From contig WTBX01000217.1 in the NCBI GenBank assembly GCA_013138855.1, positions 1 through 6,656 of the forward strand: a stretch of DNA of 6,656 nt, given 5' to 3'. The position numbers and the translations under genes are program-made. Shown piece after piece: positions 6,568 to 6,656 of the stretch. The notes below the pieces were generated by a model that saw only the letters and a list, made by a program, of their open reading frames with translations, ran no database searches and was not told where the DNA came from. The stretch is from Methylococcaceae bacterium (GTDB lineage: Bacteria > Pseudomonadota > Gammaproteobacteria > Methylococcales > Methylomonadaceae). Each line of letters opens with the position of its first letter. The first letter of the stretch is position 1.

Positions 6568-6656
6568 CCGTTAAAACGGTTGAGCTTTTGCTTTTCACAT
6601 AGCCCACGGTTTAAACCGTGGGCTATGTGAACTAATGAAAATAACCGTTTCAACGG
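6568..6656. repeat. Nested palindromic element reaching the window edge
   Basis: Outer arms ccgttaaaacggtt (6568-6581) and aaccgtttcaacgg (6643-6656) are reverse complements at 13 of 14 positions. They enclose a 38-bp perfect palindrome at 6594-6631. The left outer arm is itself palindromic: aaccgtt (6566-6572) and aacggtt (6575-6581) around AA. The right arm runs into the last base of the window, so the element probably extends further. There is no coding frame of note. The layout, a palindrome inside an inverted repeat with palindromic ends, resembles the element at 635-963, although the sequences differ. Confidence 0.7.
6594..6631. repeat. 38-bp perfect palindrome
   Basis: ttcacatagcccacggttt (6594-6612) is followed directly by its exact reverse complement (6613-6631), with no spacer and no mismatch. 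The centre is TTTAAA. The GC-rich part of the stem (agcccacgg/ccgtgggct) would make a stable RNA hairpin or DNA cruciform. No T-run follows, so terminator function is doubtful; a repeat-element core or protein binding site is equally possible. Confidence 0.8.

Noticed and set aside
6594..6631. Intrinsic terminator for ettA
   Set aside because: The palindrome is strong, but no T-run follows on either strand, and it begins 113 bases after the stop within a larger inverted-repeat element.

Overview
The window looks like the chromosome of an AT-rich gammaproteobacterium. The best pointer is the EttA protein: near-standard length, with its catalytic glutamates at the same residue numbers as in E. 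coli. The intergenic DNA is full of palindromic repeats, a style I associate with Methylococcales- or Thiotrichales-like genomes. That lineage guess is an inference from style; no marker here proves it.

Layout, all genes on the + strand: (1) 2-574, the 3' part of a Ser/Thr protein kinase with a C-terminal FHA domain, cut by the left edge. The in-frame TTG at 113 is not the true start, because the frame is open to the window edge and reads as kinase subdomains VIII-IX. (2) 575-1104, a 530-bp non-coding stretch dominated by a 329-bp foldback element (635-963) with at least four nested inverted-repeat pairs. (3) 1105-3897, a 930-aa membrane hybrid sensor histidine kinase (Cache-like sensor, HAMP, PAS, HisKA, HATPase, REC, basic DRRK-repeat tail). 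(4) 3898-4140, an intergenic region with a hairpin-forming cluster of 9-bp units. (5) 4141-4755, family I inorganic pyrophosphatase. (6) 4816-6480, EttA, an ABC-F translation factor. (7) 6481-6656, an intergenic tail with a 13-bp-arm hairpin and a nested palindromic element holding a 38-bp perfect palindrome. The last element probably continues past the right edge.

The genes do not form an obvious pathway. Two signalling proteins (an STPK-FHA and a hybrid histidine kinase without a cognate regulator or HPt protein in view) sit next to two housekeeping genes: pyrophosphate removal and ribosome gating by nucleotide state. The 60-bp ppa-ettA gap would allow co-transcription, but no promoter or terminator settles this.

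I see no convincing new multi-gene system. The most unusual content is non-coding: three of the four intergenic gaps (575-1104, 3898-4140, 6481-6656) carry structurally different palindromic elements, two of them built as palindromes nested inside longer inverted repeats. The short ppa-ettA gap carries none.
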